Below are positions 33,144 to 40,189 of a stretch of 40,189 nucleotides of DNA, piece by piece. The DNA is from an uncultured Erysipelotrichaceae bacterium (GTDB taxonomy: Bacteria > Bacillota_I > Bacilli_A > RFN20 > CAG-826). The notes under the pieces are model-generated. The model saw only the letters and a list, made by a program, of their open reading frames with translations. It had not been told where the DNA came from and ran no database searches. Both the position numbers and the translations under genes were made by a program. Position 1 is the stretch's first letter, and every line of letters starts with the position of its first letter. Location of the stretch: positions 1 to 40,189 of the forward strand of contig ONGB01000014.1 in the NCBI GenBank assembly GCA_900317295.1, read 5' to 3'.

Positions 33144-36113
33144 TCAGCCTTCGCTCCTTAGGCAGATTACCGGGTCTTTCCTAGCGGCGATCCTTGAGGG
33201 AATCAGCCCGCTTAAGAAAGCCAAAACGATCGCTATGCCCATAAGCGCAAGGGCGTGCCAGGGACTAAGGGCGGCGATGTTGGTGAAGATGTAATTGGGG
33301 AAGAGGCTCTTCAAAATGAGGTTAACGGGGATGCACAAAAGATAGGTCGCCCCAATGCCAAGTGCCCCCGCCACCAAACCGACGATGACACACTCGGCTT
33401 CGAATAGGCGCCCAACGTCCCTTTTTCTTCCTCCGCAAGCGCGCAATATGCCGATTTCTTTCGTCCTTTCAACGACGGAAACATAGGTGATGATCGATGT
33501 CATGACAGAGGAAACCACCAGGGAAATCGATGCAAAAACGACCAAAACGGCGCTGACGACAGAGATAACGGCGCTTAGCCCATTCATCAAGTCGCCCAGA
33601 ATATCCGCATAAGTGATTTGGTCTACTTCGTTCTTTCCGATGTTGTAGTCGTCCAAATAGGTTTTTAGCCGTTCCTTCGTGGTTAATGAGGACGGGAAAA
33701 CAAGGATTGAGGAGATCAGGGAATACGAATTCATGTAAGCGAGGCAATCCACGATGGAGGGGTCGCCGAATTCCGACCAGAAATCCGCGTCGAGGAAAAC
33801 GGTTAGCCAGCGAGAAAGATCTTCCTCGCTTGTAGACATTCGTGGCACGCGGGAGGTATCGAATTCCGCGCCGAATCTATGACAATAAGAAAGGAAAGAC
33901 GACACGCTGGTGGTCGCGGGGACCGAATATCCATCAGAAGAAGGATAATAAGTCGCGTTGACCCCGCGATAGTAAATCGCCCCAGCGAGTTTGTTGGTAA
34001 TATAGGTCGAGGTCAGATAGCTAGAGACGTCCGCGCCGCCTTCTTGGAGGCTTTGCATGAATTCGGTCATGTTTCGATTCAGGACCTCAAGGCCGTCCGA
34101 ATCGCTTTTTTGGGTCTTCAATTCGTCTTTATATAGCCGCGGAATATACCAGGAATCCTTTTGGGCTTCCCCGATTTCGTGTCCTGGTTGCCCTTCTTCA
34201 TAATCTTTTGCAAGCAGGTCCGCCAAATCGGACAAATAGCCGAGGGATGAGGGCATTAATTGGACGAAAGATTCCTTGGTCGGCCTCAAAACACCCACGA
34301 TTTTGCAGGTAATTGGATTAAATCTGGCATCATCGAGATAGACGGTTTTGTAAGGCTCGGTGTCACCGCCATAGAACGGGGAACGATAACAAACCATGTC
34401 CTTGACGCATTCATCGCCCTCAAACTTCCCAGTTGAGACGTTGAAGCGAACGTTCTCGTATGAGTCCACGGAATAGTGGTGCGCAGGATAGCTGGCGACT
34501 TGATAGAAATCACTGTTTTTATAGCATTTGTATTCTTTGTATTTTTCGTCGCCTTCGCCTTCATAAAGGAGGTCGGAGAAGTCGATAGTGGTGTCGGCGA
34601 AATCAATATATTGGGAAGAGTCGGCGAAAACGCCGAGTTTTTTCAATGTTGAATACTCCACTCGATTGTATTGATCCACGAACAACACCATTTCGTTGGC
34701 GGATTCTGGGAACCGGCCCGCGATTACGTCATACAGGGAACCGATGTTGTCCTTGTTCCCATAGATTTCGTGAATGGAATAGGTCGGAAGCTGGGTGTAG
34801 TTATTGACGGCCCACCCGGTTTCACCAGCCCAGCTGGTCTGGGGGATGGTGCGGTAGCGTCCGGTGCCCATTCCGTCTTCCGAAAGAATATTGAAACTGA
34901 AATTTTCGCGGTTATACATGACGTCCAGCGCCGTCCCATAAGCGGGGCAGGCGGGGTCTTTTAATGCCTCAAGATAGTCAATGTATTCCTTGGTGAATTT
35001 GTTGGTGTGATAAACGTAAAGGTTTGAGTCGGTGTCATAAACGCGGATCTTGCCGTCGTTAGGGTAGGACTCTCCTGCGATAAATTGCCTTAAATTGACG
35101 TTATAGATCGTGGGCGCAATCGAGATGGGGATCGAAGCGGCAACGCTGCTTTCGACCTTGCTTACGTAATCAGAGAACCCGTTAGTGGTCGCAAGGACGA
35201 GAGCGACCCCGATAATTCCAACAGAGCACGCGATGGAGGTTAATACCGTTCTCCCTTTTTTGGAAAGGATATTCAAACCCGAGGACCGGAGGGCGCTCAA
35301 AAAGCCCATAGAGGTGCGTTTTTTGCGCAAATTCTCATTAATATGTTCGTTTTGCGTTGTTTTTATCGGATTGGAGTCGGACGAGATCTCTCCGTCTTTC
35401 ATCAAAATGACTCTATCCGCGTACTGCTGGGCGAGCTCTTGGTTGTGCGTCACCATTATGACGCAGCGATCTTTGCTAAGTTCTTTGATCAAGTCCATCA
35501 CCAGAACGGAGGTGTTGGAGTCTAGGGCGCCCGTAGGCTCGTCGGCTAGGATTATTTCGGGTTCATTGACGATTGCTCGAGCAATGGCAACGCGTTGGGA
35601 TTGTCCGCCAGAAAGCTGATTGGGTTTCTTCTTAATTTCATCTAAAATCCCAACTTTCTCTAGGGCTTTCTTTACCCTTTCTTCCCGGTCTTTCCGCTTC
35701 ACGCCCGCAAGCAAAAGAGGGGCTTCAACGTTCTGGTAAACAGTCTGATGGGGGATGAGGTTATAGGATTGGAAAACGAAACCAATCCGCTCGTTTCGAT
35801 AGGCATCCCAATCTTTGGCAACGAAACCCTCCACGCTTTTACCATCGACCGTGAATTTTCCTTCGGTAACGTGGTCTAGCCCACCGATGATATTTAGAAG
35901 CGTGGTTTTGCCACAACCAGATGGGCCTAAAATTGCGACAAACCCCTTCTTAGGAAAAGCGATGGAGATGTTGTTCAAGGCGCGGAAGGGCTTTTTATTG
36001 ATCAAATAGTCCTTCGACACGCCAACAAGCGCCACGGAAACATCGTTGGTGGTTTGGGAGCCGTTGGTCTCGTTTTTCTCGATCTTTTCTTCCATAGACG
36101 AAAACGCGCCCAT
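33144..36113 (-). CDS. MacB-like ABC transporter: ATPase fused to FtsX-type permease
   Basis: The 989-residue protein joins an N-terminal ATPase to a permease. The ATPase (about residues 25-250) has Walker [14 protein letters not shown]-loop VFQSYNLIP, signature [14 protein letters not shown], Walker [12 protein letters not shown] and H-loop VTHNQE. After a linker, helix 1 (near residue 290) is followed by an external region of about 500 residues, then three helices with the FtsX pattern ([29 protein letters not shown]). Such transporters move lipoproteins or peptides, or sense antibiotics at the membrane. Two starts, ATG 36113 and ATG 36095, are possible. A TetR gene follows 29 bases later. 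The upstream gap contains TTGTACAA and TTGGTT/AACCAA inverted repeats. Confidence 0.9.
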   Translation of the reverse strand: MGAFSSMEEKIEKNETNGSQTTNDVSVALVGVSKDYLINKKPFRALNNISIAFPKKGFVAILGPSGCGKTTLLNIIGGLDHVTEGKFTVDGKSVEGFVAKDWDAYRNERIGFVFQSYNLIPHQTVYQNVEAPLLLAGVKRKDREERVKKALEKVGILDEIKKKPNQLSGGQSQRVAIARAIVNEPEIILADEPTGALDSNTSVLVMDLIKELSKDRCVIMVTHNQELAQQYADRVILMKDGEISSDSNPIKTTQNEHINENLRKKRTSMGFLSALRSSGLNILSKKGRTVLTSIACSVGIIGVALVLATTNGFSDYVSKVESSVAASIPISIAPTIYNVNLRQFIAGESYPNDGKIRVYDTDSNLYVYHTNKFTKEYIDYLEALKDPACPAYGTALDVMYNRENFSFNILSEDGMGTGRYRTIPQTSWAGETGWAVNNYTQLPTYSIHEIYGNKDNIGSLYDVIAGRFPESANEMVLFVDQYNRVEYSTLKKLGVFADSSQYIDFADTTIDFSDLLYEGEGDEKYKEYKCYKNSDFYQVASYPAHHYSVDSYENVRFNVSTGKFEGDECVKDMVCYRSPFYGGDTEPYKTVYLDDARFNPITCKIVGVLRPTKESFVQLMPSSLGYLSDLADLLAKDYEEGQPGHEIGEAQKDSWYIPRLYKDELKTQKSDSDGLEVLNRNMTEFMQSLQEGGADVSSYLTSTYITNKLAGAIYYRGVNATYYPSSDGYSVPATTSVSSFLSYCHRFGAEFDTSRVPRMSTSEEDLSRWLTVFLDADFWSEFGDPSIVDCLAYMNSYSLISSILVFPSSLTTKERLKTYLDDYNIGKNEVDQITYADILGDLMNGLSAVISVVSAVLVVFASISLVVSSVMTSIITYVSVVERTKEIGILRACGGRKRDVGRLFEAECVIVGLVAGALGIGATYLLCIPVNLILKSLFPNYIFTNIAALSPWHALALMGIAIVLAFLSGLIPSRIAARKDPVICLRSEG

Positions 36114-36242
36114 TTCTGGACGCTAAAATGATACCACAAATCCTTACTATTTATCGTTGAAAATCATGAAAATTTATACATTGTACAAAAAGTCTAGATT
36201 CCTTCGGAATATTTTGGTTTGTAAAAGCATTATATAACCAAA

Positions 36243-36674
36243 TTAGTTTCTTTGAAGGGCGAAAAATTGTTTCAAAAGATCTTCCGCCTCTTCTTTTCTT
36301 TCGCCACGGAAGACCAATAAAGGCCAGTCCGTGAGGAGCCCATATTTCGTGAAGGCCCCCTCTTGGGCATCATCGGCCCCATAAGTGACCGAAGTAATTC
36401 GGGCTTGTTTAATCGCTCCAGCGCACATCAAACAAGGTTCAAGAGTTACATATAGCGAGCACCCTTCCAATTGCCATTTTCCTAGCGTTTTCTCGGCTGC
36501 TTTTATCGCTTCGATCTCCGCGTGAGACGAAATGTCGCCCCTCTTTTCGCGGTGGTTCCGACCTGTCGAAATCACCGCGCCATCCTTAACGACAACCGCC
36601 CCGACGGGAACCTCCCCTTCTTCCAAGGCGAGCTTAGCCTCTTCCAAGGCGATGTCCATGAACTTTTTATCCAT
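36243..36674 (-). CDS. tadA: tRNA-specific adenosine deaminase
   Basis: The 143-residue protein has the zinc deaminase motifs HAEIEAI and PCLMCAGAI, with GEVPVGAVVVKDGAVISTGRN before them. It converts the wobble adenosine of tRNA-Arg (ACG) to inosine and is essential in most bacteria. The frame is open further upstream into the SRP RNA gene. I chose ATG 36674 because a TATAAT box (36690-36685) lies 10 bases before it; ATG 36686 overlaps that box. No ribosome binding site is visible, so a nearly leaderless message is likely. The SRP RNA lies immediately upstream on the same strand. Confidence 0.93.
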   Translation of the reverse strand: MDKKFMDIALEEAKLALEEGEVPVGAVVVKDGAVISTGRNHREKRGDISSHAEIEAIKAAEKTLGKWQLEGCSLYVTLEPCLMCAGAIKQARITSVTYGADDAQEGAFTKYGLLTDWPLLVFRGERKEEAEDLLKQFFALQRN

Positions 36675-36691
36675 AACCGTTTTCATTATAA

Positions 36692-36776
36692 AGAAAACCA
36701 CCGCACAGGGGCTGACGACTTAAGGCTGCTACGTTCCCGTCCTGACCTGGTTCGGCGCCCTCTCCTCGCGATGGCG
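36692..36776 (-). ncRNA. ffs: Signal recognition particle RNA, small bacterial type
   Basis: On the minus strand the universally conserved SRP hairpin is clear: CCAGGTCAGG, then ACGGGAACGT with a GGAA loop, then AGCAGCC. Flanking sequences pair to form the long stem (GGGC/GCCC, CGC/GCG, CCA/TGG). The RNA binds Ffh and targets membrane and secreted proteins to the Sec translocon. It is the short form of about 85 nt without an Alu domain. The ends are set by the terminal CCA/TGG pairing and the -10 box, and are accurate to a few bases. Confidence 0.9.
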
Positions 36777-36781
36777 ACATC

Positions 36782-36790
36782 ATTATACCA
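36782..36790 (-). promoter_or_regulatory. Extended -10 promoter of the SRP RNA
   Basis: TGGTATAAT on the minus strand is an extended -10 box 5-6 bases before the RNA 5' end. The -35 region is poor. Confidence 0.65.
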
Positions 36791-36849
36791 ACGTCGGGGC
36801 TAAATGCTAGACGGATGGCGGTGATGGGGATTTTATAAATCCATCCACG

Positions 36850-36873
36850 AAAAAAGGGCTTTTTCGAGCCCTT
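36850..36873 (-). terminator. Terminator after serS
   Basis: AAGGGCT pairs with AGCCCTT around a six-base loop, followed by T residues on the minus strand, starting 16 bases after the serS stop. Confidence 0.8.
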
Positions 36874-36888
36874 CTTCGATTTTCCGGA

Positions 36889-38169
36889 TTACTTTTTGAT
36901 GGGTTTTAGGACCTCGATCCCGCCCATGTATTTCCTAAGAACTTCCGGAACGATCACGGATCCATCGGCCTGCTGATTCTGTTCAAGCAAGGCGGGGAAG
37001 ACGCGGGAAGTAGCGAGCCCGGAGCCATTCAAGGTGTGGCAGAACTGGGTTTTGCCGTTCTCGTCTTTATAACGGATCATGCCACGCCGGGCTTGGTAGT
37101 CCCTGGCGTTAGACACGGAGCTGACTTCTTTGAAAATGCCCATGGAGGGGAGCCAGATTTCGATGTCATAAGTGCGGGCCATCGAGTGCGAGCAGTCGCC
37201 GGCGGCCAATTTATCGACTTGGTAGACGAGCCCCAGCCCTTCGACGAGGCGTTTGGCTTTTTCCACCATTTCTTCGAAGGCGGCATCGCTGCCCTCTTTG
37301 GTGGTGTATTGGACCATCTCGACCTTATTGAATTGATATCCGCGCACCATGCCGCGTTCTTCCGTGCGGTAGGAGCCCGCCTCTTTGCGGTAGCAGGGCG
37401 TATAAGCGAAGTATTTCTTCGGCAGTTCTTTTAGGGGAATGATTTCGTCGCGATGGAGGTTCACCAGGGCCGTTTCGGCGGTCGGGAGGATGAATTTCCG
37501 TGGATCGCTTCCCTCAAGCCAGAAGACATCTTCTTGGAATTTGGGGAATTGTCCAGCCGTGTATCCGGATTGGTAATTCAGGATATGCGGCGGGAGGATC
37601 ATCTCATATCCGTCAGCGAGATGGGTTTCGATGAAATAATTGAGCAGAGCCCATTCAAGGCGAGCCCCAAGATTGGTATAAATCCAGGTGCCTGTTCCGC
37701 TGATTTTCGCGGCACGGGCATAGTCGATCAAGCCAAGAGATTCGGCGAGTTCCACATGGTTCTTTAACGGGAAATCGAATGCATGGGGTGCCCCGAATTG
37801 GTAAATCGGGTGGTTTGCTTCTTTTCCTCCGGCGGCCAAATCGTCATCGGGGAGGTTGGGCAGCACCTCAATCAACGCTTTGATTTCGGCCTCGATTTTA
37901 GCAAGCTCTTCTTCCTTGGCTTTGTTGTTCGCGGCCAAGGTTTTGACTTGGGCGAAAACCGCCTGGACGTCTCCCCCTTCTTTCTTGATTTGGGGAACGG
38001 ATTTGGAGAGGCGGTTTTGTTCCGCTTTGTTGTTCTCAACTTCCTTGAGGAGTTCGAGCCTCCTGGCGCTGAGGCTTTGGATCGGCTTCGGATCGAAGTC
38101 CCAAAGCTTCTTTTTGAGGGCCGCGACCACGTAGTCGGGCTTCTCGAGTATCAGTTTGACATCAATCAT
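36889..38169 (-). CDS. serS: Seryl-tRNA synthetase
   Basis: The 426-residue protein has the N-terminal coiled-coil arm (residues about 25-110, rich in Lys/Glu/Ala) and the class II catalytic core: CYRKEAGSYRTEERGMVRGYQFNKVEM is motif 2 and LNGSGLATSRVFPALLEQNQ is motif 3. It charges tRNA-Ser in the cytoplasm. Length and layout are normal. AAAGGAGG precedes the ATG, which lies inside the end of the upstream glycosyltransferase gene (8-base overlap), so the pair is co-translated. Confidence 0.97.
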   Translation of the reverse strand: MIDVKLILEKPDYVVAALKKKLWDFDPKPIQSLSARRLELLKEVENNKAEQNRLSKSVPQIKKEGGDVQAVFAQVKTLAANNKAKEEELAKIEAEIKALIEVLPNLPDDDLAAGGKEANHPIYQFGAPHAFDFPLKNHVELAESLGLIDYARAAKISGTGTWIYTNLGARLEWALLNYFIETHLADGYEMILPPHILNYQSGYTAGQFPKFQEDVFWLEGSDPRKFILPTAETALVNLHRDEIIPLKELPKKYFAYTPCYRKEAGSYRTEERGMVRGYQFNKVEMVQYTTKEGSDAAFEEMVEKAKRLVEGLGLVYQVDKLAAGDCSHSMARTYDIEIWLPSMGIFKEVSSVSNARDYQARRGMIRYKDENGKTQFCHTLNGSGLATSRVFPALLEQNQQADGSVIVPEVLRKYMGGIEVLKPIKK

Positions 38170-39196
38170 GGATGTCCTCCTTTTTGCTGTTTTTGTTTTC
38201 TAGCAGCTTTTCGTAAACGGCGCGCAATTGGGCGGCCCCGCTGGAGAGGGCGTGCTCTTTCGCCACCGAATATGCCGTGATTATAGTGCTCTTTCCCTCG
38301 CCGCGATAGAAAGAGCGGAGCCCTTCGGATAAAGATTCCACGTCATCGTAGAGATATCCGGTCTTCCCGTCGATGAGGAGAGGCTCTTTTTTCTGTTTCC
38401 CATACCCCAAGACCTGCGTTTTCGCGGCAAACGCCTCCAACAAGAAGACGGAATCTGGGTGTTCAGGGCTTAAGGATAGGTAATAATCCGCGCGGATTTG
38501 GGCGGAACGATAGACGTCGTCCTCCACGATGGATTCGAATTTGAGGTTCGCCGGGGCCTGACGGTTGTAATGCGCGGCTACCGTCCCGGTAGAGAACAAC
38601 CCCCTCGCCGAGCCGAAGAAATAGAACTGAATCTCCGGGCAAAGCTTAGCAATCGCCATCATGCGTTTGATGACGGTCTTGTCCTGATAGGACCCGCAGG
38701 CGACGGCGATCGCCTGCCCCGGACGAATGCCGAAATAGCGAGGAAAGATGTCTTTTTCCATCGCGTTATCGACAAAGCGGGCGAGATTCACCGACGGTTC
38801 CGCAACTTCGATCGGGGCGCTGACGCCTTGTCCGATCGCGATTTTGCGCAATTCTTCATTAGGCACGAGGATCCAATCCGCGTGATTAAGGAAGCGAAGG
38901 GCGCGCTTAGAAAGCGTGGGCGTCCCGTCTTTGGCTTTGGTTTCGAAAAACCTCGCGGAGGGGTCGTTTTCACAATAGAAAGCGCTGACGATCACAGGCA
39001 CGTGACGCCAGCGCATATCCGCCAACAAGGCTTCATCGCGGGGCGACATCAGATGGGCGATGTCCGGTTCGGAGGCCGGGCTATCGACCCAAGTGATTTC
39101 TTCGCTCTCGCACTGGCCCTTGAGGGTTTTCCGTAGACGGGTGCCCTCAAAGGCCGCGTGGCGGGCTTTTGGTTGGTAATGGATGAGGATCTTCAT
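38162..39196 (-). CDS. GT-B-type glycosyltransferase
   Basis: The 344-residue protein shows a GT-B layout: an N-terminal domain without a signal peptide, then AVACGSYQDKTVIKRMMAIAKLCPEIQFYFFGSA as the start of the nucleotide-sugar domain, and SPEHPDSVFLLEAFAAKTQVLGYG with the acidic donor-binding motif (in place of the common EGFG-type motif), then LIDGKTGYLYDD. This fits family 4-like enzymes that glucosylate diacylglycerol or a polysaccharide in mollicute-related bacteria. The ATG at 39196 shares one base with the gyrA stop (TGATG); a GTG at 39199 is an alternative. The gene lies between gyrA and serS, an unusual place for a surface-sugar gene. Confidence 0.8.
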   Translation of the reverse strand: MKILIHYQPKARHAAFEGTRLRKTLKGQCESEEITWVDSPASEPDIAHLMSPRDEALLADMRWRHVPVIVSAFYCENDPSARFFETKAKDGTPTLSKRALRFLNHADWILVPNEELRKIAIGQGVSAPIEVAEPSVNLARFVDNAMEKDIFPRYFGIRPGQAIAVACGSYQDKTVIKRMMAIAKLCPEIQFYFFGSARGLFSTGTVAAHYNRQAPANLKFESIVEDDVYRSAQIRADYYLSLSPEHPDSVFLLEAFAAKTQVLGYGKQKKEPLLIDGKTGYLYDDVESLSEGLRSFYRGEGKSTIITAYSVAKEHALSSGAAQLRAVYEKLLENKNSKKEDIHD

Positions 39197-40189
39197 CACT
39201 CCACATCATTCGGCGTGGCCGGGTTCTCGTCAATGAGGGTTTCGTCGACGATTTCCTCGCCCTCATCGTCTTCGATTTCGTCAGATAGATCGGCGTGAGG
39301 AAGGATGGCGATCGAAGCGACGCGGGCATCGTCGGCGACATTGATGATCTTGACACCTTGGGTGGCGCGCCCAGCGATCTTGATTTCGGTAAGCGGCGTG
39401 CGGATGACGGTGCCGGTGTTGGTAACGACAAGGAGATCATCTTCCAAGGAAACGCCGCGGACCGCGATCAATTTGCCGGTCTTCGGGGCCAATTTGATGG
39501 TGGCGACGCCCTTCGCGCCCCTATGGGAGAGGCGATAGGAGTCGTAGTGGCGGGTGGTGCCGTCTTCAAGGACGACGTCGGTCTCTTCGGCATAGCTCAT
39601 CTTGCCATAGCCGCGGGTCGTGAGGACAAGAAGGAGTTTGCCCTCGAAGGAGCCGGTGGCCCCGACGATAACGGAACCGTCGGAAAGATCCATGCCCTTC
39701 ACGCCGGCCGCGGTGCGGCCCATCGGACGGACTTCTTCTTCTTTGAAGGAGCAGAGTTTGCCATTGCTCGCCGCCAAGGAGATGATGGAGTGCCCATCGG
39801 TCCTCTTGACGTCGAAGAGGTCATCGCCTTCGCGCAAACCAAGGGCGATTTTGCCGTTGGAGTGGATGGAGGCGTATTCCTTGAGGGAGGTGCGCTTCAC
39901 GACGCCATATTTGGAAACGAAGAGGAGATAGTTGTCTTCCGGATAGTCATCGCAGGCGACGATGGAGACCACCTTTTCTTCTTTCTCGAGGTCGAGGAAG
40001 TTCTGGGCGGGGATGCCCTTGCCGGTGCGCCCGGCATCGGGGATTTGATACCCACGGAGGCGATAAACGCGACCAAGCGTGGTGAAGAAGAGCACGTCGG
40101 TGTGCGTTTTGAGGTGTTTCATCAAGCGGACGGTGTCGCCGGAAGTGGTCTTCATGCCGATGATGCCCTTCCCGCCGCGATGCTGGGCT
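39196..40189 (-). CDS. gyrA: DNA gyrase subunit A, C-terminal part
   Basis: The gene enters from the right edge, so the 5' part is missing. The fragment is the C-terminal six-bladed DNA-wrapping domain: blade repeats such as TDVLFFTTLGRVYRL, NYLLFVSKYGVVKRTSL and LLVVTNTGTVIRTPL. The first residues visible, QHRGGKGIIGMK, are the GyrA-box that marks gyrase rather than topoisomerase IV. An acidic tail (LSDEIEDDEGEEIVDETL) ends the protein. Gyrase introduces negative supercoils. The stop overlaps the glycosyltransferase ATG, placing gyrA at the head of a gyrA-GT-serS operon. Confidence 0.97.
   Translation of the reverse strand, partial: AQHRGGKGIIGMKTTSGDTVRLMKHLKTHTDVLFFTTLGRVYRLRGYQIPDAGRTGKGIPAQNFLDLEKEEKVVSIVACDDYPEDNYLLFVSKYGVVKRTSLKEYASIHSNGKIALGLREGDDLFDVKRTDGHSIISLAASNGKLCSFKEEEVRPMGRTAAGVKGMDLSDGSVIVGATGSFEGKLLLVLTTRGYGKMSYAEETDVVLEDGTTRHYDSYRLSHRGAKGVATIKLAPKTGKLIAVRGVSLEDDLLVVTNTGTVIRTPLTEIKIAGRATQGVKIINVADDARVASIAILPHADLSDEIEDDEGEEIVDETLIDENPATPNDVE

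Noticed and set aside
36114-36242. Terminator after tadA at the ATTCC/GGAAT hairpin
   Set aside because: The stem has only five pairs and the T run is six bases away; too weak to call, and an operator role of nearby TTGTACAA cannot be shown.

Overview
The window looks like a chromosomal segment of a Bacillota bacterium, probably class Bacilli from a mid-GC, gut-type or mollicute-related lineage. That placement is an inference. It rests on gyrA, serS, a small SRP RNA and tadA lying together on one strand, as they do near the replication origin in Bacillus, and on zinc-type L31, S21, a short MetRS and low-GC Gram-positive ABC exporters. TGA is used as a stop, so the genetic code is standard. 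Most genes lie on the minus strand, reading away from gyrA. No CRISPR array, integrase, transposase or rRNA was seen.

Layout. 1-2.9 kb: a cut-off sugar-type ABC ATPase, then a three-gene membrane operon with two RDD proteins. 3-6.7 kb: a membrane protein, a GAF-type methionine sulfoxide reductase, tRNA-Lys, a flavin reductase-like gene, rpsU and a family 2 glycosyltransferase. 6.7-10.6 kb: a heterodimeric ABC exporter whose first gene seems to start at ATC inside a hairpin-rich leader, preceded by a 71-residue ORF. 10.7-13.8 kb: a UDP-galactopyranose-mutase-like flavoprotein and a family 39-like glycosyltransferase broken by a one-base frameshift. 13.8-15.9 kb: a YdeI-like protein and an orphan solute-binding lipoprotein. 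15.9-22.7 kb: a cyclic-di-GMP signalling cluster with a Cache/HAMP/HD-GYP receptor, a membrane GGDEF cyclase, a membrane HD-GYP protein and an amino-acid permease fused to a complete HD-GYP domain; a GNAT gene lies inside it. 22.9-25.9 kb: a WYL-type regulator and a soluble FtsH-like AAA/M41 protease that share a promoter sequence. 26.1-29.5 kb: rlmD, metG and rpmE. 29.6-36.1 kb: a UlaG-like hydrolase, a degenerate M50-like protein, an alcohol dehydrogenase, a TetR regulator and a large fused ABC transporter. 36.2-40.2 kb: tadA, SRP RNA, serS, a glycosyltransferase and the 3' part of gyrA.

Two modes of translation start are visible. Genes inside operons and several others have strong AGGAGG-type ribosome binding sites. 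Many first genes have a -10 box only 6-10 nt before the start codon and no such site, which points to leaderless mRNAs.

The most striking parts are the permease/HD-GYP fusion in its signalling cluster, the exporter leader with an apparent ATC start and mutually exclusive hairpins, and the WYL/soluble FtsH pair. All functional calls come from reading motifs by eye; no database search was run.
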